This document shows, piece by piece, positions 38,115 through 50,182 of a DNA stretch of 64,000 bases. The DNA lies in NCBI GenBank assembly GCA_036897625.1, contig JAYMTA010000011.1:1-64000 (forward strand), in the 5' to 3' direction. Each line of letters begins with the position of its first letter. Position 1 is the stretch's first letter. The stretch is from Pelargonium cotyledonis. Its lineage: Eukaryota > Streptophyta > Magnoliopsida > Geraniales > Geraniaceae. The notes under the pieces are model-generated. The model was given only the letters and a program-made list of their open reading frames with translations, searched no databases and was not told the DNA's origin. The translations under genes and the position numbers were made by a program.

Positions 38115-39015
38115 ACCTGTCCGCGGTTTTTATATTTGTCATAACATGCCTTTGTCTTCTTATGTTTATTCGATATACATTCCTTTATTTTATAAGAGAC
38201 CGACACACCTTCTATGACTTATAGTTCCAATAAGCTTTTAATTTAATATAAGCTAAATACTATGAGAGACCAGCTATTTATAATTTAGGAGAAAGCAATG
38301 CTTTAAAATTATCTGTACATTAGAGTTTCTTTCTCACTTAATTATAGAATAAACGCTAGGATAGGAGTAATTTCGCGTACCCATACTCCTGAAATCTTTT
38401 AGTTATTTTGGCCAAACACAACACAAATAAAACGTGTAAGCCAGCCACTCAAGTATCTTTCTGTTTCGGGTGAAATAAACGCTTCAAACGCAGTCGGAAA
38501 ACCCGAAAGTCAAAACCAATAAAAGTTACTCTACTTCTTTACTTATTGAGTAATAAGCAGTATAAATGTCTGACCCAAACTATTCAATACCCTGGATGTT
38601 ACTAGAGTAAGGCCCGTTTATAGGTAAAGTTAAAATAAAATTACCAAGTACTTTGTTAAAAATATGGATATAAGCTTGAAATCTAAAAAAAAGAGATAAC
38701 TTCTATATATAAGACTACTCTTACTATTTAGTCTAGGATGGATGCTTCTGTATAAGGGTGTACTTACCCCTTAATATTGTATCTCAAGTAGGTACTTTGG
38801 GGTCGGTTGCCTTTACTTGCACGAAGTCTGTGAGCCCCTCTCAATTCATTGAAGCAAAACTTTTGTAAAACTTAGAAAAGAAAAGGTATGTATATTATGC
38901 TGAAGGTTCATTCCTTCTTTCTCTCCGACTGTTTTGTTGCTGATCTATCTTGTTGCACTAAGTTTACTTAAAACCCTTTTACTCATAACTTAGAAGTAAC
39001 TTACAAGTTCTAAAA
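38115..39015. other. Gene-free stretch
   Basis: Nothing recognisable. Short A/T-rich DNA with scattered purine/pyrimidine words and no open frame of interest. Confidence 0.55.
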
Positions 39016-39078
39016 TATCACTTAGTAGAGCAGGGCCGGTCGAAGAGGAATCCTGCGGGTTCAAGTCCGTCCTGCCAT
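39016..39078 (+). pseudogene. tRNA-like element lacking a pairing 5' arm
   Basis: On the plus strand a D-loop end TTAGTAGAGCA is followed, after about 24 nt, by GCGGG, loop TTCAAGT and CCGTC and then CTGCCAT. The T-stem has 3 of 5 pairs. The 3' acceptor arm has no complementary 5' arm upstream, and the anticodon region has no clear stem. A GGTC stretch might suggest Asp, but the register is uncertain. It is one of only a few tRNA-like items on the plus strand. Confidence 0.35.
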
Positions 39079-39791
39079 TATGTTGAAGTTATATAGTAAG
39101 ATGTAAGAGGGATTATATGCATGTTATATAAAATTATATATACCGTAATATCAGTGAGAAAAAGCTTGGTATTGTTAAAAATCTTTCTTGGAGTTTTGAT
39201 TTGACCTCTTAATAAAGATTCTACTGAACACACCCCGATTCCGGGTATACTATGATCCAGATTTTCCTATAACACGTTGTAATATTTCTAGCTCGAGGAT
39301 CACGAATTACCTTATATATATATTAAGAATTTTCCGTCGACTTGTGGCTTTGTGGTATGCTGTATATCCACCTAGAAACAACTACTATATCTAGAGGCTT
39401 GAAGTATAACATGTTAGGGTTACAAAGCTATTCCGAAACAAAACCAAGGTTTACTTGGTTATTGCTAAAGTGTTTTCTACCACAAGAGTGTTCAAATAAG
39501 ACTGAGATTCTATGCCAATAGGGACTCCGGGGTTTACTAAACATAGAAATTAGTTTTATCTCAGGAAGCCTTTTGCCGGGGTGCTCCATATCTTTTTAAA
39601 GAGTTTGTTTAGAAAATAGAATTACGTATTCTTCTGAATGATTAATATAGTAATATGCTCCACTAGAAAAAAGATCTACTGACTACATTTTTTACATAAC
39701 CAAGGAATTTTTCTATTATCTTAATACCAACTAAGAAATTTGTAGGTTTTACTACATAAGCAAAGAAACACTTATAAGGCTTATTTGCATT
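39079..39791. other. Gene-free stretch
   Basis: No gene or notable repeat seen. Confidence 0.55.
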
Positions 39792-39865
39792 AAGTATATC
39801 AGGACTCGAACCTTTAGCCTGCTGGAAAAAAGAGCTTTGATCTAATCAACAAAAGCTGGAGTGTT
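39792..39865 (-). pseudogene. tRNA-like element, anticodon unclear
   Basis: On the minus strand a D-loop word GTTGATTAGATCA is followed by a T-rich anticodon region and AAAGG, TTCGAGT, CCTGA. The T-stem pairs at 3 of 5. The acceptor arms do not pair. A CTTTTTT loop would give anticodon UUU by spacing, but the flanking stem does not pair. Best regarded as a decayed or unfolded tRNA sequence. Confidence 0.3.
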
Positions 39866-42800
39866 GGATCATACTGACTATATTTAGTATTCGTAAAGCT
39901 GGGAATAAGGTTTTAACTATAGTAGAGGACATTTCCCCCTAAGTGATAGTAACACAAAAATAGTAGATCCTTATATCTAGTTATAATAAGAGCAGATTTT
40001 ACTAATACTGAACCTGAGAAACTTGTTTAGGGGCACTTCCTAAAGTGGAGATAGGGAAGGGGTTCTCATTTCAGAACAAGTTTTTATACCTATCGGAGCA
40101 GAGCATACTTATATAGGATACCTTTATATAATGCTTATGAATCGGGTTTTATGCTGTATTTTCTTGTCACTAAAATGACTTATCTACTCTTGCTACTTTA
40201 GCATTAATTGACGAAACCTGATTCAAGCACGAGGAAAAAGCATAAGTGTCAACGTGTGTTTAATTCCAACTTAGTACCATCCCAAATCTGCAGTGTATTC
40301 AATGGTAAGGAGTATAATAGGGCTCCTAGGTGTTTTGTTTTTCGGCACCTTTTTCTCGAGAGTTCATTACGAATAAGGTAATAATTTAATATAACAAAGC
40401 CCAATACTCTCTGAGATACGTCTTACAAGAAGGCCTTTTACTTATCTGTGAAAGGTGAATTTAACCAGTAAATTTAGGAATAACAGGAATAAGTTTTATT
40501 GCGTATTAATAAAGATTGGCTAAACGAGCGGGTTATCCTTGGGTCCTCTTTTAGTTCTATTCTAGGATTCAACTCGTATAAAAGAGGAAGCAAAGGAGTT
40601 CTTAAACTTTGGAAGTAATAACAAAAACTACTGGGTTTGAAACCTTCGGCATTCTTTTAGGAGTACTTACGTTTTAGCTTCAATATATAAAGGGAGTCCT
40701 CCTAATATATAAAGGAGAAATACATAAGATGAGATATCAACCACATACTTAAAGTAAAATTTGACTTCTCATTATTCTCTAAGCAGTTCTGTAAGCGAAA
40801 AGGGCCATCTTTAATTTACAAAATTTTGTATTATTAGTTATATCCATAAGGAAGTACTTTTATGTATTACTGGGCACTCCTAAAACTTTTGCTATTAGTG
40901 GTAAAATTTAACCACTGGGCGTACATCTTTTATAATGAAAGAGAGGAAATCCCACTTTTTCTAATAGAGATATTTAGGAAACTTTTAGTATTAAGCTTAC
41001 GCCTAACTATGTAAACCAGTTAGTCTTTTATGAGTTTGACTTGTGTGAGAACTAGTTAGTAAACCTAAGCGGAACTCCAAAAACTAGTAAAGTATAGACT
41101 TCTTGTCTCTAGGAAATCTCAGGAATACCTTGACCTATATATACTGACTATATAGCCTATCCTAGAATTTGAATTACCCCTTTTTGTTTGATAAATATGA
41201 AACTTTAAAAATATAAACAAAGTAAGTTGGTGACCCGCTGTTTCCTACCAAGTTAAGAGAAATACAAAGAGTTGAAGAAGAAGAGGTTTTGGTAGTTAAG
41301 ATATAGAAGTTTATGATGCTTATGACATAAAAAGTACTTATGCTTTGTTGATAGATAAGCCAGGATTCTTTTTATTTTAGGGAGCCCTCGCTCAAGTAGC
41401 CGAACCCAGATTAGAGTTACGAATTACAATATAAATGTTAATAAAAATTGTCATAGAAAGCAAGATAACCAAGCGATTTTCATGAAAGTAATGTGAAAAA
41501 AGTTGACGCTTATTTTATAGAATTTTGCGTGTCCACCTTGTTGTTGTTTGTCGGATATCCCTATATTGATGTTTTACCCTGTTTAACTTGTGCTACGAAA
41601 TAAAGGAGGGGTTTCACATTTCAGTCATTTCAGTAGGAGTTCCCTTAGTGCCACAGGGTTTAGAGAAGAGGTAGACTGCTTTTTATATAGTACTTTTCTT
41701 TAGCTAAACTCTTACCTTTACTTATGTTTAGTTCTTCTAGCTTAGAAGGAACATACAACTCTGAAATCTTACCCTGATGAAACTAGGAAACCCCTTTGCC
41801 AAGGGAGCTCTCATGACCTAATCCACTTAGTCCTTACAGAGCAGTGCATTAATACCAAGTCAAAGAAACTCGTATTCTTTATAGCTCAGCTCTCTCAATT
41901 GTATTTGCCCAGGGGTATAACTTTAATTTTTAGTAATAGTCCACAATATTATTAAAATATCTTAGCAATCAATATCTTGCATTTTCGATAGATTCGCTTA
42001 ACAGTAAGAAACAGTAACCCCTTCAATTTTATAATAAAACACCTACTTAAAATTACACAATTCGAATACTTTTCAGTTCCTTCAGACAATATAAACCTTG
42101 CCTCTTCAGTTGCTTCAGAGCTTTCTTGTCCTATTAAACTAAACCTTTACTCCTTAGCTAGACCCACTTTTTATTAGTCTTCTGCAGCTGAATCCCCTCA
42201 GAAATTCCTAACGCAAAAGCAGAAAACCAGACTTCTATGCTTTTTAAACGGATCCCGAGGAACAAAATAAAGCGCTACCCTTGACTTTATACCACGGAAA
42301 TACTAAGAAAATACAGGAGTTCAGGTCGCATACCTAGCCTATATCCTAAAGGAAATCCCAGTGAAATAGAAAAGTGTAAGCTCCTCTTTCTTCAATTAAC
42401 GGGATCCAGAAATAGAGACAAAGGAGCTCCCTTACTTAGAAGCTATAACAAAACACAAAATACAATAACACAGGAATATGTAAGTTCTAATCCCGTAACA
42501 CTTATAAGACTCAGGAATCCATCATCTATCTAAAGGCCAGTCCTAGACATTTAGAGGCTAGTCAAACTAGGTTTACGACTTGAAAACTTGTAATATCAAG
42601 GGTAAGATTACCTTTTACATATTACAACTCAAAATATGAGTCCTACTTTATTCCGACTTTGTCGCCTTAATTCTTTGTCTTGTGGAAAAAACTTCTTAGC
42701 ATCCATAGATCCCCCTTATTATTAAAAACGAATACCTCTATCTAGCTAGGGTAAACTTTGTTTGAACAGTGTATTTGTAATATACTATACTTTTTTTTTA

Positions 42801-44288
42801 ATACACTAACTTCTCCTAAAACTAAAATAGATTAAACCAGTGATGAAGTGTTACAAATTATTAACCCTTGACTCCGGTATTTTTGGAATACAGTAGGAAT
42901 CCATAAGATCTTTTTATATTTTTAAATCGGAAGTATCCCCTTCTTGTTAAAGATCTTTGAAAATAGGAACCCATTTATTTTATAATGATATGGCGAATAA
43001 CTAACTGTATTTGATAGTAAGCGAATTTACTGCATTTAGTATCGATTTGGAACCTTTTACTGAGAACCCTGTTAACGGATCCGGTTTTTTTGAATTGTCT
43101 TTATTATAAGAAAATATTCTTACTTCTGACCCTATTTGTTTTCTAGGCACTCTCATAGCGAGCCCCTTTTAATGCAAAGTTGTAAAGTCAAAGTTATAAG
43201 TACATAGTAATTCAGCCAGTCTGTTAATCCAAGGGGTTCCCGATATCTCAGAATTGGTGGCTTTTAGGAGTCCTTTTATGGTTAGTTACGAAAGGTTTAA
43301 TGTTATCACGCAGTATAATCACTTACTGCTCATCAATTTCTCCTCCATCCTTAAGACAAGGATGAGTCCTTCAAATAGTAATAACAAAAATGAAATATCC
43401 TTAATTCTTATAAGATTACCCTTCATGGGGCAGCTCCTGGACGACAAAAAAGGGGGAAGAGTTTACTTACACTTTTTATATTTTTTCAAGCAATTCTTAG
43501 ATTTTTGGAAAGATTATAGAGGGGCTCTCTTAATACTAGCTAATGCAACCCAAACCCTTTTAGATTCCAGAAAAAGAGAGTAAGAGGTTGTACTACAAGT
43601 AGGCTTTCTTAGATCTAGTACTGTGAAACGTGGTATCATGGGACAACATGGACCCAATTAAATAAGTTTGATAAGGTTAGGAGTAAGGGTTACCCAAGAA
43701 AGAAAGGGTGTTCTCATTGCCTACGGGCTTCTTTTTGATAGACAAAAAAGAGTTTTTTGTCCTCTTGATCATAAGTTTTTGCCTACTCACTGAAGTCTTT
43801 TAAGAATTAAAAAATAATAATAGGAAAAATTCATTAAGCCAGCTATTAAGTCCCTTTGCAACTCCTAGTAGTTATCTTATAAACTTATAAATCAGAATAG
43901 GTATGCAGGATAAGTCTTACTATCTGGGTTTTCCATAAGTAAGTATCCGCGAATTCCGATAATTAACTTAGCCCTCTGCTCCTTTAAGTCAAGAGCTAAC
44001 AACTATTGATAGATTGATTAGAACTCAAAATACACGCTGTTATATGTATATTTAGGTTTAGTAAACAAAAGGATAGCCTATAAAGTATAGGGTATTGGAT
44101 TATGAGTTTAAGGAGTTTAGGAAATCTTTAGAATTTGGCGCAAAAGCATTGGAGGAATAAGATATAGGAGTTAGTAAATTTAACAGGGTTTCCTAAAAAG
44201 GGGGGGCTGTATACTCATTAAAACCAAATAGCTTAGTAGAGGATTCGCTGGAATATAGAAGAAGTTAGGTATTGCTTCTGTTATTTTT
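39866..44288. other. Gene-free stretch with a strongly C-rich plus strand near 42.0-42.2 kb
   Basis: No gene seen. At 42001-42180 the plus strand has 15 G and 44 C, a strong local asymmetry. The longest open frame of the whole window (109 codons, 43254-43583, plus) lies here. Its translation is Lys-, Ser- and Leu-rich with no domain I recognise and no supporting neighbour, so it is not called a gene. Confidence 0.55.
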
Positions 44289-44361
44289 GGGATTGTAGTT
44301 CAATCGGTTAGAGCAAGGTACTAAACAAGCTTGTGTCAATGGTTCGAATCCCGTTTCTTCC
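44289..44361 (+). tRNA. tRNA-like element, best fold in the window (anticodon AAA by position)
   Basis: 73 nt with fully canonical spacing on the plus strand. Start GGGATTGTAGTTC and D-loop AATCGGTTA are very close to the 5' half of bacterial/organelle trnD. D-stem GTTC/GAGC pairs fully (one T-G). The anticodon stem AGGTA/AGCTT pairs at 4 of 5 counting G-U, with loop CTAAACA (U33, anticodon AAA). T-loop is TTCGAAT, with T-stem AATGG/CCCGT at 3 of 5. The acceptor GGGATTG/TTCTTCC pairs at 5 of 7 with two G-U. No CCA is encoded. The anticodon does not fit Asp: the 5' half looks Asp-like, but AAA would read Phe UUU. Either the anticodon arm has been replaced or the copy is decayed. Confidence 0.55.
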
Positions 44362-45156
44362 GCCTTTGTTGTTTAAAAGGTAGGGCTGTTTGTGTACCTT
44401 TTTGTTTGAAGAAAAGTATACAACACAACAATTGTTTTCTAATCTGCTTTCCCCTTTAACTTTACCTTTAGAATATTAAAGATCTCGCGTTGGCAAGGTG
44501 AAAAGCTCCAGTTGTAGCAAAATAAATAGTAGATATTAGCAATCAGAAATCAGTTTAAAATATCACAAGAACTAACTACAAGTCCTAAAGTTAAAGGCTT
44601 TTTTGTATTTTATGTTACCTTAAAAGTGCTGAATCTGAAAAATCATATTTCCTGGTGAGTATTTATACTTTGTGGAAGCGTATGCTAGGATTTGGCATAA
44701 TTTTCATTAGTAGCTAAGTACGACTACTATTCCTCACAACCAAAACAAGAAACCATCTCTGCGAGCAAGTTCTTTCTAAATAGTTAAGAAAACAGCCTTC
44801 CTTATAACCTCGAGTTTCTATCTTAATAATGAGTACCCCTAATATCTATCGCTGGAACTCTAGTTTTGATACTTTTGCTATAAGGAAAGCCAGGAGTTAG
44901 CGTAAAACTTTACACCAAGCTGAGCTTTACGCTATTTTTTTTATAAACTGACGTACTTCAGTAAACATAGAAGAGCGGACGTCCTTTTAAATAATTTGTT
45001 CAAAGAGTATCCTTAAATCCCATTTAATCGACTATAGATTGTACCAATAATAACATAACAGGGAAAAAAGAGTTCCTTTTCGCTTTATACTATATTATTA
45101 CTATATAACATTATAAAATCTTAAGATTCCAACTTAATTCGATGAATAAGTCAATC
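44362..45156. other. Gene-free stretch
   Basis: No gene or notable repeat seen between the plus-strand tRNA-like element at 44.3 kb and the minus-strand one at 45.2 kb. Confidence 0.55.
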
Positions 45157-45229
45157 ACGCTCTGTAGGACTCGAACCCACGGTATTCTTACCCGGACTCT
45201 TTTGCTCTAACCTAAACCCTAAAAAGGAC
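45157..45229 (-). tRNA. tRNA-like element with good T-arm, identity uncertain
   Basis: On the minus strand the T-arm GTGGG/CCTAC around TTCGAGT pairs at all 5 positions (one G-T), and the D-arm ends in TTAGGTTAGAGCA. Spacing between D-arm and T-arm is the canonical 22 nt. By register the anticodon is CCG (Arg) with U33, but the flanking stem AAAGA/TAAGA does not pair; a shifted reading GGU (Thr) is also possible. The 3' acceptor AGAGCGT has no matching 5' arm. The 3' half therefore looks sound and the 5' half worn. Confidence 0.4.
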
Positions 45230-45890
45230 TCCTAGATTTGGATTATCTCCTTTACTTTTAATTGGTTTACCAACCTCGGGTTATACTATAAGTTGAGAAA
45301 CTAGTATCCACGGAAAGGGATTTCTATTATTCTTCTTTATTACTAAACGGAATTCCTCATCCTTGTCTCCAGTTTACATATCTAAACCAAATATAAAGAA
45401 AATAGGAACTTCCTTTCTTTATTAGGGACCTCCTTACTCATTCATTCTAAATTAGACTCCTGTAAAGACAGCGTAAATCCCTACTACAAAATCCTTCGGA
45501 ACTCTTATTAAATGAAACAACAAAGAATTGCTCCCTTAAAAGAAATAAAAAGCAACGGAATATCCACCGTTGAAGACTTTCCTCCTTTTATTTACTAAAT
45601 GTCTTTCTTCTTTATTATCTGAAATGGGAAACCTGGAAACAGAGGAACACTAACTAATAAGAAGGCTTCTTAATGCCTTTAACTGGAATGCAGAAACAAA
45701 AGCAAGAAGGAATTTCCTGGGCTTTAATCTTACCAATCTACTTATTATTGACCCCTCTACCCTTTTCTTAGAACTTTTACTTGACTCCTGAATAAATAGC
45801 TCGTAAAAACTAACTGACTAAGAACCATTAACCTTGTTTTTTAAAACTTCGTGAGAACAAGAACTCTAAAAGAAGTAACTTTTCAAAACA

Positions 45891-45960
45891 GAGTGTAAGA
45901 CGATTTGAACCTACAGCTAGAGACCCTTACAATGAAAAAGAGACTCAATTTCTTGGAGTT
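45891..45960 (-). pseudogene. Weak tRNA-like element
   Basis: On the minus strand GTAGG, TTCAAAT, CGTCT resemble a T-arm with 3 of 5 pairs. The 5' half has no clear D-loop. A TTCATTG stretch upstream could be a worn CAU loop but is out of register. Low weight. Confidence 0.2.
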
Positions 45961-46333
45961 AGACTTAAATACTTACGAGAAACTGACAAAACTTCCTAAT
46001 AGCGATAAGAGAACGTAGATGCATTTTCTTTCTATTCTGATCAAAGCAAGAATAACTTAACCGGATCCTGCCTATCAACCAAGTAAAATAGAGACTATCC
46101 ATCTACAAAGAAAAGAGAGCCACCCCTAACTCTGCTTCGGGAAAGTTCCTAACACTAAAAACAGATAAGGAAAGCGTAAACCAACAGACTTCCACTAAAT
46201 AATACTCTTTTTATTTATAGGAGTCATAAATGCTATTTAGAGACTTTCGGAAGAACTGCTAGTTCTAAAAAGTTTACTGCTATATTAAGTAAGTGTTATT
46301 AAGATTAAGAACCCTTCACTCCCCGCTTTTCGA

Positions 46334-46385
46334 AGCAAATCCGAACCCGGCAAATAAAGATTGATCCTAACCTAAACTAAATGTG
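46334..46385 (-). pseudogene. Weak tRNA-like element
   Basis: On the minus strand a D-arm word TTTAGGTTAGGATCA, like that of the element at 45.2 kb, is followed by CCGGGTTCGGAT. The T-loop TTCGGAT departs from consensus and no acceptor pairing is found. Distance between the two words is too short for a full tRNA. Confidence 0.2.
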
Positions 46386-46529
46386 AACAAAGAGGACTCC
46401 TATATCCTATAATTAGACTCTTTTTTGAGTCCTGGGATTATTAGACTTTAGAAAATGGATTTTATTCCTTACGTCTTTATTTAGTTAATTTAGCGAAAAC
46501 TTGTAATTACAATTTACTTTATTAGTTTA

Positions 46530-46584
46530 AAAAGAAATTCGAATGCAACAACTTCTACCTCGAGACCCAACAGAGCTATAACCC
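46530..46584 (-). pseudogene. tRNA relic: good 5' end, internal loss
   Basis: The minus strand begins GGGTTATAGCTCTGTTGGG, an excellent match to the acceptor and D-arm start of bacterial-type tRNAs, and ends near a TTCGAAT T-loop word. The total is about 55 nt, so roughly 18 nt are missing from the middle, and neither T-stem nor acceptor pairs. Most likely a deleted tRNA pseudogene. Confidence 0.35.
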
Positions 46585-46595
46585 TATTCTTAACT

Positions 46596-46615
46596 TTCTT
46601 ATACCTTCTTATACC
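46596..46615. repeat. 10-bp tandem TTCTTATACC, two copies
   Basis: Two adjacent identical 10-bp units directly beside the tRNA relic at 46530-46584. Simple slippage is the likely origin. Confidence 0.65.
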
Positions 46616-48831
46616 TATAGGATTCCCTTTTTTTACTGGCAAAGAACTAAGTTCCTTAGCCTTTAGTTAAATAGACCTGAGCCTAGACTTTTAACCAAAA
46701 TCTACTTTACCTTGAAAGACCTGACCAAGATTGAGTATTAAACTTGTGAGGAGCCCTCTTTTCGTCAAGACAATACTGCAGTTAATCCTAGTCAATTTTT
46801 CTACACCCGAATAAGGTGACAGCTTTCTTTTTAGGAAGAACTAGGAATGAATGTAAGAGCTCCTCACTACTACGCGAAGCTGGACTAAGCTAAGGTATCC
46901 TTTACAAACTTAGGAGGGATCCCGGCGATTTGATCAAAAGAGATAATTCAAATAAAGATTAGCTTATGGACGAAGGTCTTTTCTGGAAAAAGTCCTGTTA
47001 GTAAGCTAAGTTAGGAGTACTAATGTAAGACTTTATCCATTTTGGGTACACTTAAAAGAGTAACAAACAAGTACTCGGTCATAAACCCGTCTTGAGATAT
47101 TGCACCCCTTTATCTTAGTAAATATTTGTTAAATTCTAAGGACTTCTCGATATTTTAAATAGATCACAGCCTTGGCTAAGGAAAAAGATCAACTTAATAA
47201 AGAGTTAAAAGAAGTTCTTGGTATAGTAGATTCTACTTTAGATCAAAATACCCTAAAAGGAAGCTGAAAAGAGCTTTATTTATAAAAAAGTATTACAAGT
47301 AAATAATAAAGAAAGAATTTTATAGTTTATGCGCGCACTGACCGGTGTATTTCGAGAGAAAGGATACTCGTTGGGTAGAGAAATTAGTAACTGCACTATA
47401 AATATGTAAATATAACAGGCACTTTAGTGAGAAAAGTTGATAGTTAGTTCTAGAATTTCCTTCTTTTTGTTTCATTTGTATAAAGGTTTATAGGTATGCC
47501 AGAGCTTTTATGTAATAAGAGGATATCCCTACATGGAAGACTTAACCATTAGCAAGTATCCTTATAAAGGGCACATAATATCTGTGCCACTGGGTGCGCC
47601 GTCTATTGAATTTATAGTAAGGGATTTTATTACTAACTTTTAACTAAAAAGGATGTCGAAGTAGGGCAGAGCCCCCATTAGGAAGAAACCAAGATACTGC
47701 ATTTTTTATAGACTCCCACACCACTCTTAAAGGGAGTATCTAAGTTCTAAAACTCCAAGCTCTGCACAATACCCATTACTTTTCGATCCAACCTTTAACT
47801 AACACTCTGGTAAACGAAGGGCCCTTTGTTCAATATAGTTATTAAAGACCTTCAACATAATAAAACCTATTTCTTAACTAGAGACATAAGGAAAGAAGTT
47901 ATTTTCCTTTTTAAGTTACAAGGAAGAACAAGATTCAGACAGGAGAAATCTAGAAGAAAAGGGGTTGCCCTAAATTTTATAGGATATTCTCAAGAAAAAA
48001 TTTTTACTGAGAGTGCTAAAAAACAAGAACTAGCTCTTACTTTGTCCTTGAAGTTACTTTCTATTTTTAATTGATTCCAGCGGGGAAAGTCGAGGGTGAC
48101 ACACAGGTATTACAAGCTTATACATCTACAAAAATTATCCCAGTAAAAAGACTTTTTTAGAATAAAACTAACGAGGTTAGGGGTCGTAAATTACTTTCTT
48201 TTAAGAATACCGGGAAGTAAAGCGGGCTCGCACTAAACTTTAAAGCAGTAACCTTTTTTGATTTTGATACCTCTTGAGTTAAAACTTATCCTTGAATTGA
48301 ACTAAAACTTAGACGAGCTAAGTCCATAAAGAACCGCTTTCAATTCCTATAGCTGTGTACAAAAAAATTTTAACAATTTGAATTTCGAGAGGGCTGGCTT
48401 TTCTATACAACTGAGGACAAAAACTTATAATCTTCTTTTTTACATCTTGTAATAAAATTAATAGAATCACTTATATAGAATAAATTCATTCTTTTAGATC
48501 TTCTGCAACCATTCTTCTTATCTCTCCTTTACAGCACCTTTTATTTAGTTAAGACTTTTTTGTATGGTAACACGTTTTTAATTTTCTAAGTTTATGATTA
48601 GAATGCGTAAGTTTAAATCTAGTCTCGTTGTAGGTTTCATTTGGAAAGGAGCCTTGTTACAGATAGGGGCCTTAACCCGGTGCTTGGCTATTATCTTTTA
48701 TTAAGGTCTTCTTATTCTTGACAGCGAATGAAATACATTTACCAGTCCTAAATACATTAATAAACAAGCTTCTAAAAGTTCTTAATTATCTTCTAATTTG
48801 CAAATCTCAATTTGACATAAGCTATTAAAAC

Positions 48832-48903
48832 CAGACTCGCAGGATTTGAACCATAGACCTAACTCTCGAAAGGCGCCCCTTTTAACGTACGAATATTTGT
48901 GCC
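48832..48903 (-). tRNA. tRNA-Glu(UUC)-like element, degenerate
   Basis: Counting from the T-loop TTCAAAT with canonical spacing places the loop CTTTCGA exactly at positions 32-38, with U33 and anticodon UUC (Glu). The surrounding CGCCTTTC wording is typical of trnE. The T-stem TATGG/CCTGC pairs at only 2 of 5 and the anticodon stem GGCGC/GAGTT at 3 of 5 with G-U. The D-arm is hard to trace, and the 5' acceptor has no partner for GAGTCTG. Identity is supported by anticodon register alone. Confidence 0.35.
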
Positions 48904-49297
48904 TTAATACCTCTGTATACATAAAAGATACATAAAGAATTCTAGAAAAAGTTCCCTATTTAAGTAATTCTGGTCTACACGAAAAAGGAATTCCTAAAGT
49001 AAAGTGTGATACAAGGGCTCTAAAATACGTCTTTTTTATAACCAAAAACTCCTACGAGTTAAAGTTACTTAGTATTTAGTAGTTAAAAAGGGGGTAATAT
49101 ATACGTGCAGTTGTTTTTAGGGTCCCTTTTAGAAAGAGATTTAGTTAGTTTTAATACTTCTCGCTTTTAGTAGGTTTTATTTTAGTTTATTCCTCATTTT
49201 GAAGACTTGCTGGTAGAAAAAAAGAGAAATTCAGTTTTGCTTATAGCCTTTTTGAAACAATTAATTCAGTGTTATTGAATTTATAAAAAAAAACCAA
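48904..49297. other. Gene-free stretch
   Basis: Nothing recognisable. Confidence 0.5.
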
Positions 49298-49375
49298 GCA
49301 CCCGGTCCGTGGTAAGCCCTTTTGAAAAGATTAAGGGTTTGTAATAAAATCCGGGGTTCAGTGCCCCTATTAAGA
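49298..49375 (+). pseudogene. tRNA-like element with strong T-arm and enlarged anticodon hairpin
   Basis: On the plus strand CGGGG, TTCAGTG, CCCCT form a T-arm with four consecutive G-C pairs. About 13 nt upstream, AAGCCCTT (49313-49320) pairs with AAGGGTTT (49333-49340) around a loop of about 12 nt containing TTTTGAAAA. That could be an overgrown anticodon arm (Phe GAA or Ser UGA). A GTGGTAAGCC word upstream resembles a D-loop end. No acceptor pairing is found. It could be a worn class II tRNA or two unrelated hairpins. Confidence 0.35.
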
Positions 49376-50100
49376 GGAGCCTTTGCGAGTACTTCATATT
49401 AGACTATTAGACACTTAAATAAAGGAGTTTTACATGGAAAATACAGTCTAAGCACTCAGTTTACTTACCTATGCTTATTTGGTGGAACACATGAAATCTT
49501 TTTCTATATAAACCCCTCTTTGCTATAGGACCTTTTGATTTTTATAAAGAGGCTCCTCTGGAAAAGTCAAAACTACTTTATTTAGATAATTCCCTTTTTT
49601 ACTAGTATCCAGTTAAGTTATGGTAATATAAAGGCTTTAGACATTTCATGATATAAAAAAATGAAACCCGCTTTGAAGTAAGGATCCTGATTCCGACAAC
49701 GAGTTACTAAATAAGAATTAAAAGGATAAAAAATGTAGCTAACTTAATACGGGAGTCCTTATTTGGGAATTAGCTTTGGTTTAGTCTTGAATTCCAGGTG
49801 ACAGAGCAATTTACCAAAGTCGAATGCGTAAGAAATGGAAGTCTAGAACTTACCCTATAAACAGTAATTTGGGGCTCTGTTAGATATCATTTCCTTAAAA
49901 AGTTAGTTATACCAGATATCTTTTCTCGATTCATTAACTTATGCAGATACTTCCTTGTAATCCATGTGTTTTTAAATTATAATAGCCTATAATTACGTCG
50001 AAATGCTAAAGGTAAGCACTGGAAGATACTTGATATAACTATGGGGCTTTCCCTTGTTTTCAGTTAGTCCTTTTTTCCTTAACTAAAAACTGAATAGACG
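49376..50100. other. Gene-free stretch
   Basis: Nothing recognisable up to the inverted repeat at 50101. Confidence 0.5.
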
Positions 50101-50175
50101 CACTTCTTTCATGAAAAAGGAAAGAATTTTTGGTACTTTTTCGTGAGCAAGAGTTTGGTTAAACTTAGACGAATC
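50101..50175 (+). repeat. 75-bp perfect inverted repeat, copy A
   Basis: This segment is the exact reverse complement of 58993-59067; with one mismatch the match extends to 82 bp (50101-50182 against 58986-59067). The copies are about 8.8 kb apart in opposite orientation. Such short exact repeats are common in large organelle genomes, where occasional recombination between inverted copies flips the DNA between them. Copy A overlaps a 73-codon minus-strand frame (50083-50304), but the matching frame is not kept as a gene around copy B, so a coding explanation is not supported. Confidence 0.95.
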
Positions 50176-50182
50176 TCTCTTT

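Larger units (their letters stand above)
45230..48831. other. Gene-poor stretch with several weak tRNA relics, C-rich plus strand
   Basis: No protein gene. It contains weak minus-strand tRNA-like relics at 45891-45960, 46334-46385 and 46530-46584 and a 10-bp tandem at 46596-46615. An 18-bp word TTAACCTTGTTTTTTAAA at 45828-45845 recurs directly at 55361-55378. GGGCCC lies at 47819-47824. An 82-codon frame at 47826-48074 has no recognisable domain. Confidence 0.5.

Noticed and set aside
43254-43583. 109-codon open frame, plus strand
   Set aside because: Longest frame in the window, but of a length expected by chance; no recognisable domain, no neighbouring gene, low-complexity composition.
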